Positions 7,276 to 7,363 of a DNA stretch of 7,363 nucleotides are shown one piece after another. How positions within the stretch are numbered: position 1 is the first letter of the stretch; the number at the start of each line of letters is the position of its first letter. The translations under genes were made by a program, and so were the position numbers. The notes beneath the pieces were generated by a model, which was not told the origin of the DNA, searched no databases, and saw only the letters and a program-made list of their open reading frames with translations. Origin of the DNA: Myxococcales bacterium (GTDB lineage: Bacteria; Desulfobacterota_B; Binatia; UBA1149; SPBQ01); contig SPBQ01000109.1 of NCBI GenBank assembly GCA_004525875.1, positions 1 through 7,363 of the forward strand. The letters run 5' to 3'.

Positions 7276-7363
7276 TCACGCGACGGCGCCCGGGCCGACG
7301 GCCGTGATGGCCATGCTGAGATCGACCGAACGAGCGCTGTGCGTGAGGCTGCCGACCGAGATA
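7276..7363 (-). CDS. nadC: Nicotinate-nucleotide pyrophosphorylase (carboxylating), C-terminal 28 residues only
   Basis: Reading the minus strand in from the right edge gives 28 codons ending in TGA at 7276-7278. The peptide begins ISVGSLTHSARSVDLSMAI, which matches the conserved C-terminal strand and helix of NadC/quinolinate phosphoribosyltransferase (typically ISVGALTHS...LDISL). NadC converts quinolinate and PRPP to nicotinate mononucleotide in de novo NAD synthesis. The rest of the gene is beyond the window. The final nine residues (TAVGPGAVA) extend past the usual end. The identification rests on a short stretch, but its position directly before birA and coaX, a common neighbourhood for nadC, strengthens it. 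Confidence 0.82.
   Translation of the reverse strand, partial: ISVGSLTHSARSVDLSMAITAVGPGAVA

Noticed and set aside
1..7363. GATC tetramers look frequent across the window
   Set aside because: Most arise from a codon ending in G followed by ATC (Ile), or from GAT-C.. codon pairs, as expected from the codon use. There is no clustering or spacing that suggests an origin or a regulatory array.

Overview
The window is high-GC bacterial DNA packed with genes on both strands. It carries one partial plus-strand gene on the left and a tightly spaced minus-strand gene string that fills the rest. Strong GC bias at third codon positions, GTG/TTG starts with good Shine-Dalgarno sequences, an EF-G paralogue, and a type III pantothenate kinase beside BirA and NadC would fit a deltaproteobacterium-like or Myxococcota-like lineage, or another high-GC uncultured phylum. 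The sequence alone does not fix the taxon.

Left region (about 1-2054, plus strand): the 3' part of a glycoside hydrolase family 3 beta-glucosidase/beta-xylosidase-type enzyme with its C-terminal fibronectin-III-like domain. The frame is already open at the left edge, so the N-terminus, with any signal peptide, lies outside the window.

Right region (7363 down to 2061, minus strand, in transcription order): the last 28 codons of nadC (nicotinate-nucleotide pyrophosphorylase); birA (biotin-protein ligase with a DNA-binding HTH); coaX (type III pantothenate kinase); an EF-G-like translational GTPase with a non-canonical G domain; and a membrane-anchored SGNH/GDSL hydrolase. Spacings are about 21 nt (nadC-birA), a 1-nt stop/start overlap (birA-coaX), 15 nt (coaX-EF-G-like) and 35 nt (EF-G-like-SGNH), so this reads as one operon. 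The first three genes serve cofactor metabolism: NAD synthesis, biotin attachment and CoA synthesis. The EF-G paralogue and SGNH hydrolase are probably co-transcribed passengers, with no obvious metabolic link.

The GH3 gene and the SGNH gene converge, and their stop codons are only 6 nt apart with no convincing terminator between them. I saw no tRNA, rRNA, CRISPR array, insertion sequence, phage gene or attachment site, and no intergenic stretch over 40 nt. Nothing here supports an undescribed multi-gene system. The points most worth a second look are the altered GTPase motifs of the EF-G paralogue, its place in a cofactor operon, and the basic C-terminal tail of the SGNH protein.
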